Source: an uncultured Saprospiraceae bacterium (GTDB taxonomy: Bacteria > Bacteroidota > Bacteroidia > Chitinophagales > Saprospiraceae). From it: a DNA stretch of 64,000 nt. The notes under the pieces were generated by a model. That model searched no databases. It saw nothing but the letters and a program-made list of their open reading frames with translations, and had not been told where the DNA came from. Location: the NCBI GenBank assembly GCA_938015435.1, contig CALLPN010000002.1, positions 62,001-126,000 of the forward strand, in the 5' to 3' direction. Both the position numbers and the translations under genes were made by a program. This document shows, one piece after another, positions 8,808 through 16,701 of this stretch. Numbering within the stretch: position 1 is the stretch's first letter; each line of letters begins with the position of its first letter.

Positions 8808-9638
8808 CTACTGCCCCAGTTCGGTATTATATTTTTCTATAGACTCTTCTATCGTCTCTCTTCTATTTTCGTGGCTAGGATGGGTACTTTGCCACTCTGG
8901 CTTAGCTCCTCCACCTCCGGACCCTGACTCTAGGATATCCATTACACCTTTAAGTTGACTTGGGTCATATCCTGATTCCATCATCAATCTGACTCCAAAA
9001 TCATCCGACTCCAACTCTTGTTCTCGTCCGTATTTCATATTGACCAAATTACCGATCATCTGTGCTGCTTGCTGCGTATTATAATCACCACTAGCGATTA
9101 CTGCTGCTCCTGTAAGACCATTGGTAAGCTCCATCTTAGCCATACGCTCAGCACCATGTCTATGTATTACATGTCCGATCTCATGACCAAGTACTCCAGC
9201 AAGCTGGTCTTCGTTTTCTAGTTTGGCGTATAATGCTGCTGTGATAAATACCTGTCCACCAGGTAAAGCAAATGCATTCATTACATTAGGGTCAGCTAAT
9301 AGATGAAATTCATAATTATATCCTGAAGATCTAGCAATTGTATTATTAATCAATCTAGCTCCCACTTTGTCTACATGGTCTTGAGCCGCTTGATCCGGAT
9401 GCAAGCCACCATGCTGTTGCGCCATTTGTGGTGCAGATTGAAGGCCTATAGCTACCTCTTGCTCGGCCGATATGCTTACGTGTTGTTTTTCTCCTGTAAT
9501 AGGGTTAACCTGAGTATTAGTTAAATACTTAAATAGTGAAAAACCTCCAACCAAAAGAAAGAGAAACAACATTCCTTTTAATGATCTCCCTCTTCTTCGT
9601 TGGCCTCCGCCACCGTAATTGGGTTGTCTATATGCCAT
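8808..9638 (-). CDS. M48 family zinc metallopeptidase (HtpX/Oma1-like), membrane anchored
   Basis: A 276-residue protein with a Gly/Arg-rich N-terminus, one membrane segment (about 21-40) and an M48 peptidase domain. The zinc motif HEIGH (152-156) and the downstream third ligand in ELESDDFG (Glu210) are present. NAFALPGGQVF just before the active site is a hallmark of BepA/LoiP/Oma1-type peptidases. The single anchor suggests the catalytic domain faces the periplasm, where such enzymes degrade misfolded envelope proteins. The C-terminus ends with the usual THPSHENRRETI. The gene lies upstream of the Bax-inhibitor gene, possibly in one transcript. Confidence 0.9.
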   Translation of the reverse strand: MAYRQPNYGGGGQRRRGRSLKGMLFLFLLVGGFSLFKYLTNTQVNPITGEKQHVSISAEQEVAIGLQSAPQMAQQHGGLHPDQAAQDHVDKVGARLINNTIARSSGYNYEFHLLADPNVMNAFALPGGQVFITAALYAKLENEDQLAGVLGHEIGHVIHRHGAERMAKMELTNGLTGAAVIASGDYNTQQAAQMIGNLVNMKYGREQELESDDFGVRLMMESGYDPSQLKGVMDILESGSGGGGAKPEWQSTHPSHENRRETIEESIEKYNTELGQ

Positions 9639-9890
9639 TAGTTTCGTTTGTTTTGTATTGTAAAAATTCTTGTACCCGTAAATATAATGGAAAAGTGGCT
9701 ATTGGTAGTTCCAAGAATACCAAAATAAAAATCATAGCATTGTCTAAATAAGCCGTCAATATTAAGTTTAGGCCGAATTACACTTTCATTTTGGCTCCCA
9801 TGAAAATAGAATTTCAGGTGATGATTAGTGTGTTTTTTGGATCAATATTTTAAATATTGAAAGACGATAACGTCTATTTCTAACATAAAA
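9639..9890. other. Spacer without a recognised gene
   Basis: No coding stretch seen. It contains a small inverted repeat (AGACG/CGTCT around 9862-9875) just before the terminator of the TPR gene, and the leader of the M48 gene at its left end. Confidence 0.5.
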
Positions 9891-9926
9891 TAAAAAGAGC
9901 CGTTCCTATTGGTACAGCTCTTTGTA
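9891..9926 (-). terminator. Terminator of the TPR lipoprotein gene
   Basis: Hairpin with outer arms AAAGAGC (9894-9900) and GCTCTTT (9917-9923) and partly paired interior. A short T run follows on the minus strand. It lies 28 bp after the stop at 9952. Confidence 0.75.
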
Positions 9927-9951
9927 TTATATTTAATTGAATGTAATATAT

Positions 9952-11391
9952 CTATTTCACTCTTACTTTTGTTGTCTCATTGATCCAACAAGGTACAGTG
10001 AATGTACTTCCCTCTTTGATACCTCTTTGAAAGATATCCTCACGACTTGGCATATATTGAGAGTATGTATTGATCCACTTATTGGCCTCTCCAGCCACAG
10101 ATGGATCTATCTTCTTTGCATATTGAAACTTATCTATAGCTGGCCAAGTTACCACCTGACTATCCCAACCTCGACCAGGACCACACAAAGGACCGCTACT
10201 GGCATAGAGTTTACCTATAAGTATATAAGGCTCACCCCAATTAGATTTTAGCTTAGCGGCTTCTCTTGCATATTTCCTCGCCGACGCAAAATTTTTAATA
10301 TCACCATAATAGATCTTAGCTATCACAAGCGTATACTTCGCTTTCTTTTCTACATCCGTAGTTTTATCTATAAAATTTTCAAATAATACTATTGCCCCTT
10401 TATAATCTCCAGTAGAATATTTGTCAAATGCTTGTCTGAGAGGTCCCACTGGCGGTGGTGCGGTATAGCAATTTTGATCTTTAGCGTTCTTAACTTCTAA
10501 TAACCTGGGATCATTAATATCGCACTTTCCTCTCAGCATACGACGATACGCCAACTCTATAATTTCACAATCATTAGGGTTCTCTTGGAACTGTGTATAA
10601 TACTTATTACTGTAATAGTCACAATCGTAGAAGTCATCCACTCCCTCAAGTGATTCCAGCCTATTAGGTGCATAATCAGCTATGATATACCAAGCTTCAC
10701 ACTTATTACCACATGTAGCTAGTCCATTAGAAATAGCTTGATCTAGTAAAACAGCTAATTTAGCACCTTCGCTTTTGCCGATCTTACCTTCCACTACCCT
10801 ATCGTGTAATAACTTAGAAAATGGATTGATTACAAAGTAATCCGCGTCCTTTCCTTTGGCTTCAACAGATTCTTTGAAAAGGTTAAATGTTTTATCGGCA
10901 TCGCTATATTCATAAAAGTTATAATAATAGTCAAAAGCCTTTCTTCCTTTGATAGTAGCTTCGTTGCCAAAGCATTCCGCCCTTTTATCATAGATCATCA
11001 TCACTGTATCTATATAGGCTTGCTTTTGAGCCTTATCTGTCTCCTTTTTGAAAAGATCAGTATACAACTTGATCCCATCATCATAGTGATATTGGATCCG
11101 TCCATTGGCTCCAGGAGCTAGATTATATGCAGTTTTCCATAGAGGAAAAGCCTGTGCCATATCTCCTGTCTTTATAAAATCTCGATATAGTACAAAGGCG
11201 GTTTCAGCCTCATCTCTATCTCCACTACTTAGTTGTGACAATGTGGTACATGGAGTAAGTAATTCCACTGGCTCCTCTATTACAGGAATTTCTTCCACTG
11301 TATCTTCAACAATTGCAGTAGCTGTCTTACCACCACAAGAGACAAACGCCAAAAGCGCAAATCCCAATACTATTATTTTAACTTCTTTCAT
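9952..11391 (-). CDS. TPR-repeat lipoprotein
   Basis: A 479-residue protein with a lipoprotein signal peptide (lipobox FVSC, Cys19), a Val/Glu/Pro-rich linker and then helical repeats with TPR-like spacing. The C-terminal repeat region (about 310-430) includes YSTGDYKGAIVLFENFIDK, ASARKYAREAAKLKSNWGEP and YILIGKLYASSG. The first two-thirds are also helical. These features fit a group of Bacteroidota TPR lipoproteins of unknown role in the periplasm, presumably a protein-protein scaffold. The gene has its own terminator, and a repeat-rich spacer separates it from the next minus-strand gene upstream. Confidence 0.75.
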   Translation of the reverse strand: MKEVKIIVLGFALLAFVSCGGKTATAIVEDTVEEIPVIEEPVELLTPCTTLSQLSSGDRDEAETAFVLYRDFIKTGDMAQAFPLWKTAYNLAPGANGRIQYHYDDGIKLYTDLFKKETDKAQKQAYIDTVMMIYDKRAECFGNEATIKGRKAFDYYYNFYEYSDADKTFNLFKESVEAKGKDADYFVINPFSKLLHDRVVEGKIGKSEGAKLAVLLDQAISNGLATCGNKCEAWYIIADYAPNRLESLEGVDDFYDCDYYSNKYYTQFQENPNDCEIIELAYRRMLRGKCDINDPRLLEVKNAKDQNCYTAPPPVGPLRQAFDKYSTGDYKGAIVLFENFIDKTTDVEKKAKYTLVIAKIYYGDIKNFASARKYAREAAKLKSNWGEPYILIGKLYASSGPLCGPGRGWDSQVVTWPAIDKFQYAKKIDPSVAGEANKWINTYSQYMPSREDIFQRGIKEGSTFTVPCWINETTKVRVK

Positions 11392-11442
11392 ATATGTATA
11401 TATAATTATAAATCTATACTTTTCTCGATATTGGCCTTTTCA

Positions 11443-11537
11443 ATGTTTCCGTTTTTCTTCGAAAAGCTTACTGCTCTTATACGAAATACTGAAATGCGTA
11501 TTTCGATGTTTCCGTTTTTCTTCGAAAAGCCGGAAAC
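11443..11537. repeat. 25-bp direct repeat with nested hairpins
   Basis: The 25-bp sequence starting ATGTTTCCGTTTTTC and ending CGAAAAGC occurs twice (11443-11467 and 11506-11530). Between the copies is a second inverted repeat, CGAAATAC (11482-11489)/GTATTTCG (11498-11505). The second copy is part of a larger hairpin (11508-11537, GTTTCCG.../...CGGAAAC) that touches the stop codon of the gene at 11538. On the minus strand this could end transcription of that gene, although no long T run follows. Confidence 0.7.
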
Positions 11538-12233
11538 TTAATCTATGTATTCAACTTTCCTCATAAACCTCATCCCAAACTTAATTTCAAAAGATAGATT
11601 TCTAACCTTTCTCTCTCTCAAAGTAACGGTTTGATTATTGAAGGGATTTATAATATTCGGAATAGCTTGTTGTTCATACTGGTTGGAAAGATCCGGATTT
11701 ACGGTAAACTCTATCAGCCCACCAATTAGTTCACTGAACTCAAACTCCCAGCCCCCTCCGACAGTAATACCGTAGTTAAACTTACGCACAAAGTCTTCAA
11801 TAGGATAAAAAGCGGAATTGAATCTAACATACTCTCCAAGATTAGTACCCAATGTATATTCCCCTCTCACTGCGACTAGATAGTACGGCCCAGAATTAGT
11901 TTTACTTGTTAATTTTTGCTTTGCTCCTATTTCAAGAACAAGGTTATCAAATTGAAAGCTTTGATTGGCCGAACCTCCATTGAAAAAATTCACTCTAGTA
12001 GAACTACCTCTCGTATGGAAGCCTAGCTGTGAATACAACGAACTTCGACTATACTCATTATATGTCTCAATGAATATATCTCCATTAAAGCTTAGGTAAG
12101 GGTCACGTTCAAATCCATTCCAATTTTGGATATTAAAGGAAACTGCACCTTTAGGTCCAAACCAAAAGCTCTGAGAAAAGGTAGTAATTGATGTAAAAAG
12201 GCAAAGTGCCAGTATGAAAGTATTCTTTAGCAT
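11538..12233 (-). CDS. Outer membrane beta-barrel protein (porin-like, small)
   Basis: A 231-residue exported protein with a signal peptide (about 1-20, ending TTFSQS). Alternating hydrophobic/polar strands, Gly/Tyr/Phe-rich turns and strand-like segments such as YLVAVRGEYTLGTN and FNYGITVGGGWEFEF are typical of small barrels of the OmpA/PorT type in Bacteroidota. It ends in basic and aromatic residues (FGMRFMRKVEYID). There is no specific functional signature. It follows the response regulator on the same strand (65-bp gap) and may share its transcript. Confidence 0.7.
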   Translation of the reverse strand: MLKNTFILALCLFTSITTFSQSFWFGPKGAVSFNIQNWNGFERDPYLSFNGDIFIETYNEYSRSSLYSQLGFHTRGSSTRVNFFNGGSANQSFQFDNLVLEIGAKQKLTSKTNSGPYYLVAVRGEYTLGTNLGEYVRFNSAFYPIEDFVRKFNYGITVGGGWEFEFSELIGGLIEFTVNPDLSNQYEQQAIPNIINPFNNQTVTLRERKVRNLSFEIKFGMRFMRKVEYID

Positions 12234-12298
12234 AGTTATATGATTGATCTGTCATAGAGATATTTGCTCCATGGGCTAAAGATATAGGATTACCTAAC

Positions 12299-12961
12299 CT
12301 AATCCAACAATTTGTTCTCGATCGTGATTCTTACCAGTCCAGCGGTGTTACGTGCATTGGTCTTAGCCAATAGACTAGATCTGTGAGATTCCACAGTTTT
12401 GAGGCTAATGAACAACTCTTTTGCGATCTCTTGAGTGGTAAATTCTTCTATTATCAGCTTAAGTACTTCTTTTTCTCTACGTGATATCTTTGGTATAAAC
12501 CCTTTAGAACTATTAGAAGCTTTACGCGATTTCATAAGACTCTTCATAATAGTCTGTGTCACATCTTTACTAAAGTAGGTCTTGCCACCATTAACCGTAC
12601 GTATTGCAGTAAGTAATTCTTCTCTACCTGTGTTTTTAAGAATATAACCTTCGGCGCCATGGTTGAGAATCTCTGTTACGAAGCTCTCTTCATTAAACAT
12701 GGAGATAGCAAGAATCTTGGTACCAGAAAAGTCCTTATTGACAATCTTACATACCTCGATACCATTCATATCAGGAAGATTAACATCCAGTAATACAAGA
12801 TCAGCAGATTCTTTTTTTAAAAATTCAATTACAGAAGGACCGTCATAACATCTACCTACAACTTCTATATCCCTTTCATCTTTGAGAATGGAATCGATTC
12901 CATCTACAAACATAGTGTGGTCATCCGCTACTAGTACTTTTATTGTTTCTTCCATTTTCAT
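12299..12961 (-). CDS. NarL/FixJ-type response regulator
   Basis: A 220-residue two-domain regulator. The receiver domain has acidic residues Asp13/Asp14 (VADDHT), phospho-acceptor Asp59 (LVLLDVNLPDMNG), Ser87 (LAISMF) and Lys109 (YILKN). The C-terminal LuxR helix-turn-helix (about 155-215) contains SRREKEVLKLI and TTQEIAKELFISLKTVESHR. It is transcribed away from the histidine kinase at 13750, its obvious partner. Starts at ATG 12961 or, two codons later, 12955 are both possible. Target genes are unknown; the beta-barrel gene just downstream is a candidate. Confidence 0.92.
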   Translation of the reverse strand: MKMEETIKVLVADDHTMFVDGIDSILKDERDIEVVGRCYDGPSVIEFLKKESADLVLLDVNLPDMNGIEVCKIVNKDFSGTKILAISMFNEESFVTEILNHGAEGYILKNTGREELLTAIRTVNGGKTYFSKDVTQTIMKSLMKSRKASNSSKGFIPKISRREKEVLKLIIEEFTTQEIAKELFISLKTVESHRSSLLAKTNARNTAGLVRITIENKLLD

Positions 12962-13325
12962 TGCTTTTATAGAGTGTATTTAATAGCGAACTACCAAAAG
13001 ACTTGAGTCATATATATAATACAACAAGTTCCAAATTGATTGCACAAAAGTGTACTTATTTGGGAATGACTAGTGAAGTGTTATGAACCATTTCTATTGG
13101 TGGTTACTAAATCTCTTCAAACTGAGAAACACTAAGTGAAACTCACAATCCAAAGGTATAGCGAATTCCACTATATATCTAGGGGTATTCCCCCAATAAA
13201 ATAAATGGGTGTAATTGCCGATTGCTAATGCGATGGCTTAACCGATATTTGTATCATACAATTGCTAAAGAGCAGGTTGTTATCAAAATGAATAAAATTA
13301 AAAGTTGGTTTCTAGTTAAGACTTA
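12962..13325. other. Left half of the long regulator/kinase spacer
   Basis: No gene recognised. It holds the leader of the response regulator and a small hairpin (AGGGG/CCCCC near 13180-13195). The right half of the spacer (13326-13690) is unusually structured and is described separately. Confidence 0.5.
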
Positions 13326-13385
13326 GAAGTGAATTGTTATCAGATCACTTCTCATATCAAAGTGTAGTAGTTATGCACTTTGATA
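13326..13385 (+). other. Two consecutive hairpins preceding the long stem
   Basis: GAAGTGA/TCACTTC (13326-13332 and 13345-13351) and TATCAAAGTG/CACTTTGATA (13355-13364 and 13376-13385) form perfect stems of 7 and 10 bp, 3 bp apart. With the 28-bp stem at 13401-13530 and the terminator at 13651 they make this the most structured non-coding stretch of the window. They could be part of an RNA or operator sites. Confidence 0.5.
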
Positions 13386-13400
13386 AGTTTACGGAATGAG

Positions 13401-13530
13401 CAATGCGAACACTACCGAGTAACAGGTAGATGTTGTGATCCTAACCTAAGAGTTCTACCCTAGAGTTTTAGATTTCATAAGAAAACATGAAAAATTTAAA
13501 ATTCTATCTGCAACTCGGTAGTTCGCATTG
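13401..13530 (+). ncRNA. Candidate structured RNA: near-perfect 28-bp stem with 72-nt loop
   Basis: Positions 13401-13430 and 13503-13530 pair almost completely. Ten bp (CAATGCGAAC/GTTCGCATTG), then a 2-nt bulge, 8 bp (TACCGAGT/ACTCGGTA), a 2-nt internal loop and 8 bp with one G-U wobble follow in order. Bulges and the wobble suggest selection on RNA structure more than a recent DNA repeat. The loop (13431-13502) contains the start codon of a 44-codon ORF. A strong plus-strand terminator follows at 13651. It is not a tmRNA, tRNA or RNase P RNA by any visible motif. A 6S-like RNA or a riboregulated small mRNA are possible, and a small MITE is an alternative. Confidence 0.45.
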
Positions 13531-13621
13531 TCAATCGAACCGATTTAAAAAAAAATACATCGCTGCCAAAAGTGAAAATATCAAAGCCGATATTCTAGCT
13601 ATAGTAGCGATCAAGACGTAA
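13487..13621 (+). CDS. Possible small protein, 44 residues
   Basis: ATG at 13487, TAA at 13619-13621. The product has a central basic stretch (RFKKKYIAAK) and a hydrophobic C-terminus (ADILAIVAIKT); it contains one Cys and no signal peptide. The start lies in the loop of the long hairpin and codons 6-15 lie in its 3' arm, so translation and folding would compete. A purine-rich AAGAAAA precedes the ATG, as for many genes here. A perfect 15-bp terminator begins 30 bp after the stop. Codon choice resembles the neighbours, but a 45-codon ORF in AT-rich DNA can occur by chance. No family recognised. Confidence 0.35.
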   Translation: MKNLKFYLQLGSSHCQSNRFKKKYIAAKSENIKADILAIVAIKT

Positions 13622-13650
13622 ATACTCATTGGGATTGACTATTGCATTCT

Positions 13651-13690
13651 AAGAAATACCCTTAAAAAGTTAAGGGTATTTCTTTATTTT
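13651..13690 (+). terminator. Strong intrinsic terminator upstream of the kinase gene
   Basis: Perfect 15-bp stem (13651-13665 with 13670-13684, core TACCCTTAA/TTAAGGGTA) with an AAAG loop and a T-rich tail (TTTATTTT) only on the plus strand. Since the kinase gene starts 60 bp later and the regulator is transcribed the other way, it must end a plus-strand transcript that begins within the spacer. Confidence 0.85.
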
Positions 13691-13749
13691 AGGACTATCC
13701 GTTTTATAATTGCATAGTTAATCAATTGATTTACGTTCTTTAACTAATA

Positions 13750-15552
13750 ATGATCTACAAAGGCACATATCGCTTCCTCCAATCCTTCCTTGTCCATGCA
13801 ATTATTTGGGCAATAGCAATCTGCACCCCACTTTCTGCTCAGACACATCTTGATAGCACTTACAGCTTTACTCAGCTCAATGAAAACCTTAAGAAAGCAA
13901 GAGACACCAAAGACATTAGAGATTTAGCTATCAACTACTACTTGCTAGCCGATTTTGAAGCCGAAATTAATGGTAATCAGATACAAGCATTTGATTACTA
14001 TACACGCGCAATAGAGTACTATCGGATACTCGATGACAAAGAGAAGATCAACGAAATCAAATATATAATAGGAAATCGATACGCAGATGCAGGCCTATAT
14101 AAGGAAGCTGTGGATCAATATGAAGAGCTACTGACGTACTACGAAGAAAATGATAATCTATATATGCGGACGTATCTATTTTCAAAATTAGCGGACGTAT
14201 ATCACATCACCGGAAATATAGATCAGGAATATGAATACCTTAACAAATCGATAGAGCTTAATAAAACGCTGCGCGATACTTCTTTAATGATCGATTTCAT
14301 GCTGAAGAAATCGAGAAATTATGTAACTCTTAATGAAAAAGACAGTGCTCTAGTTATGTCATTCGAAGCTTTTAAGATCGCGGATAAAGTAGATGACAAA
14401 AATCGACTAAGTCAAAGTTTGTTTACTATAGCTCAGATCAACCTTGAGAATTTTGAATACAAAAAAGCTCTAAAGTACTATTCGGATGCAGAAAGGATCA
14501 TTCCCAAAATATCGTATAGCAGAGATAGAAGGGATATCTATTTGCAACTTTCTATTGTACATGACTCACTCGGTAGTCATAAACAAGCCTATGACTACGC
14601 GCTCAAATATGCATTTATCAATGATAGTATTCTGAACCAAGATAAAGTAAAAGCCGAATACAAATTAGCGCTTCGATTTGAAACGAATGAAAAGAAAAAA
14701 GACATCGCTAATCTTGAGCAGGAAAAAGAAAAGGAGCAAGAAAAAAATAAGCAACAAAAAAGAGCACTTTATTTTCTTTCTGCCGGTCTAGCGATGCTGC
14801 TTGCCTTGGTATATTTCATTATTAGATTTTATACTACTCGAATCCGAACAGAGAAAATCATTACTCTACAAGAGAAAGAAATACGGATGCGTAAAATTAA
14901 GACTCTAGAAGATGATGTGAAAATGGAAGGGATGCAATCTATGATCGCTGGTCAAGAAATGGAAAGGGAAAGAATCGCTCAGGATCTTCATGATAGCTTA
15001 GGAGGGTTATTGTCAACCGTCAAATTACAGTTTGATAGTGTACAAGCTCGAAACCCTGACATCAAAAATCTTGTCGAATATCAAAATGCCAATAAGTTAT
15101 TAGATTCTGCTGTGGATGAAGTACGATCTATATCTCGTAATCTTCAACCAGGAGCATTAGCAGAACTAGGATTAGTACCCGCACTGAAAGATCTAATAAA
15201 TAATTTTGATGGTGATCATTATCCAGAAGTGGATCTGCAAGTCTACGATGTACCCAAAAAAATCAACAATATAGTAGCACTATCTATCTTTAGAGTAATA
15301 CAAGAACTATTGTACAACAGTATCAAACATGCCAAGGCTTCGGACATTTTGATACAAATCAACAGAGAGAACAACGAGCTTGTAATCCAATTTGAAGATG
15401 ACGGTATCGGCTTCGATATGGATAATCTAAAACATAAAGGAATGGGTCTTGAAAATATGAAGTCAAGAATCAATTTTCTAAAAGGTACCATCTCGTTTGA
15501 CAGCAAAGAAGGGGAAGGTCTATCTGTGCTAATCCATGTCGATTACAACTAG
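13750..15552 (+). CDS. TPR-containing sensor histidine kinase (HisKA_3 / NarX type)
   Basis: A 600-residue kinase. Signal-like hydrophobic N-terminus (about 10-30), periplasmic TPR repeats (about 60-300), a charged coiled coil, one membrane helix (about 340-360), then a cytoplasmic kinase core. The H-box is ERERIAQDLHDSLGG with phospho-accepting His414. The ATPase domain shows an N-box (FRVIQELLYNSIKHA), G1 (DDGIGFD) and G2 (KGMGLENMKSRI). This build, with TPRs and one helix followed by HisKA_3/HATPase_c, is widespread in Bacteroidota. The divergently transcribed NarL-type regulator at 12299 is the likely partner. The stimulus is unknown. Confidence 0.93.
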   Translation: MIYKGTYRFLQSFLVHAIIWAIAICTPLSAQTHLDSTYSFTQLNENLKKARDTKDIRDLAINYYLLADFEAEINGNQIQAFDYYTRAIEYYRILDDKEKINEIKYIIGNRYADAGLYKEAVDQYEELLTYYEENDNLYMRTYLFSKLADVYHITGNIDQEYEYLNKSIELNKTLRDTSLMIDFMLKKSRNYVTLNEKDSALVMSFEAFKIADKVDDKNRLSQSLFTIAQINLENFEYKKALKYYSDAERIIPKISYSRDRRDIYLQLSIVHDSLGSHKQAYDYALKYAFINDSILNQDKVKAEYKLALRFETNEKKKDIANLEQEKEKEQEKNKQQKRALYFLSAGLAMLLALVYFIIRFYTTRIRTEKIITLQEKEIRMRKIKTLEDDVKMEGMQSMIAGQEMERERIAQDLHDSLGGLLSTVKLQFDSVQARNPDIKNLVEYQNANKLLDSAVDEVRSISRNLQPGALAELGLVPALKDLINNFDGDHYPEVDLQVYDVPKKINNIVALSIFRVIQELLYNSIKHAKASDILIQINRENNELVIQFEDDGIGFDMDNLKHKGMGLENMKSRINFLKGTISFDSKEGEGLSVLIHVDYN

Positions 15553-15708
15553 AAATTGGTTTATTACATCTGCCATTCAAGAGAATTTCGACATACTATT
15601 ATCGATTTTGAGTGTCATTAGAATTTGTCAAATCCCATTGACCTTATCATTACAAATCAGATAGCGACGCTACCTAAGTTAAGATCAAAGAGCTACCTTA
15701 GCGCGTAG

Positions 15709-16656
15709 ATGAATCTACCAAGTCCAATCCAACGTATATTTGATCCAATTTGGGATGATAAAGAAATAGAACTTTATATCAAAAGGGAAGATCTTATACA
15801 TCCAATAGTTAATGGAAATAAGTATCGGAAACTCAAATACAATCTTGAAACTAATCCAAAAAGCATCATCACGTTTGGTGGGGCTTTTTCTAATCACATC
15901 CACGCCACTGCATCCGCTGGAAAACTTTTTAACATCCCCACTGTCGGAATCATAAGAGGTGAATTTGATGATAAAAATCCTACGCTCATACATGCTCTCT
16001 CTTGTGGAATGGAGCTTCGATTTGTCGATCGATCTGAATACAAATTAAAAGAACAATCCGAGATCGCCAAAGAAATAATAGCGGAATATAATGACCCATT
16101 AATCTTACCTGAAGGTGGTAATAATATACTCGCCAGAAAAGGTACTAGTGAAGTATCTACAGAAATTAACCAGCAACTACCGACCGTAAATTATATTGCT
16201 CTATCTGCAGGCACAGGTGGAACTGCCAGTGGAATAATAAATGAAAAACACAAGGATCAAAAGCTGTTAGTCGTTAGCAGTTTGAAAGGTAATTTTTTGA
16301 AAGATGATATTACTAAGATGTCTGGTTCGTCAGATTTCAAGTTACTTACAGACTATCATTTCGGCGGATATGCACGTACTAAACCTGAGCTCATCTCGTA
16401 TATCAATCAATTTTATAAAGATCACGAAATCGTGCTAGACCCTATCTACAATGGTAAAGGTCTATTCGGAATTACCGATCTTATGACAAAAGGGTTGATT
16501 CCTAACGGATCTAAGATTGTCTGGATACTTACTGGCGGACAACAAGGCAACACCGCTTGGAATTACATGAATGGAGGAGGACTGGTGGAAAAAAATAACT
16601 CATCTATTTCATCACCTTACAATAAACATTCTAGATTGATAGATATAAAGCCTTAA
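15709..16656 (+). CDS. PLP enzyme of the ACC deaminase / D-cysteine desulfhydrase family
   Basis: A 315-residue fold-type II PLP enzyme. Lys38 in VNGNKYRKLKYNL is the expected Schiff-base lysine. GGAFSNHIHATA carries the conserved Ser, SAGTGGTASGI binds the PLP phosphate, and ILTGGQQG closes the active site. The family splits 1-aminocyclopropane-1-carboxylate (ACC deaminase) or D-cysteine (desulfhydrase); Bacteroidota members are usually called by both names. The residues that separate the two activities cannot be judged with confidence here, so no symbol is given. It lies 45 bp upstream of an aminotransferase gene on the same strand. Confidence 0.85.
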   Translation: MNLPSPIQRIFDPIWDDKEIELYIKREDLIHPIVNGNKYRKLKYNLETNPKSIITFGGAFSNHIHATASAGKLFNIPTVGIIRGEFDDKNPTLIHALSCGMELRFVDRSEYKLKEQSEIAKEIIAEYNDPLILPEGGNNILARKGTSEVSTEINQQLPTVNYIALSAGTGGTASGIINEKHKDQKLLVVSSLKGNFLKDDITKMSGSSDFKLLTDYHFGGYARTKPELISYINQFYKDHEIVLDPIYNGKGLFGITDLMTKGLIPNGSKIVWILTGGQQGNTAWNYMNGGGLVEKNNSSISSPYNKHSRLIDIKP

Positions 16657-16701
16657 TATCTTATACCTTTATCATTTTTATTAGTCACTACAATCTAAGA
16701 A

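Noticed and set aside
13326-13690. tmRNA, tRNA or RNase P RNA
   Set aside because: No CCA end, T-loop sequence, tag reading frame or conserved RNase P core motifs were seen.
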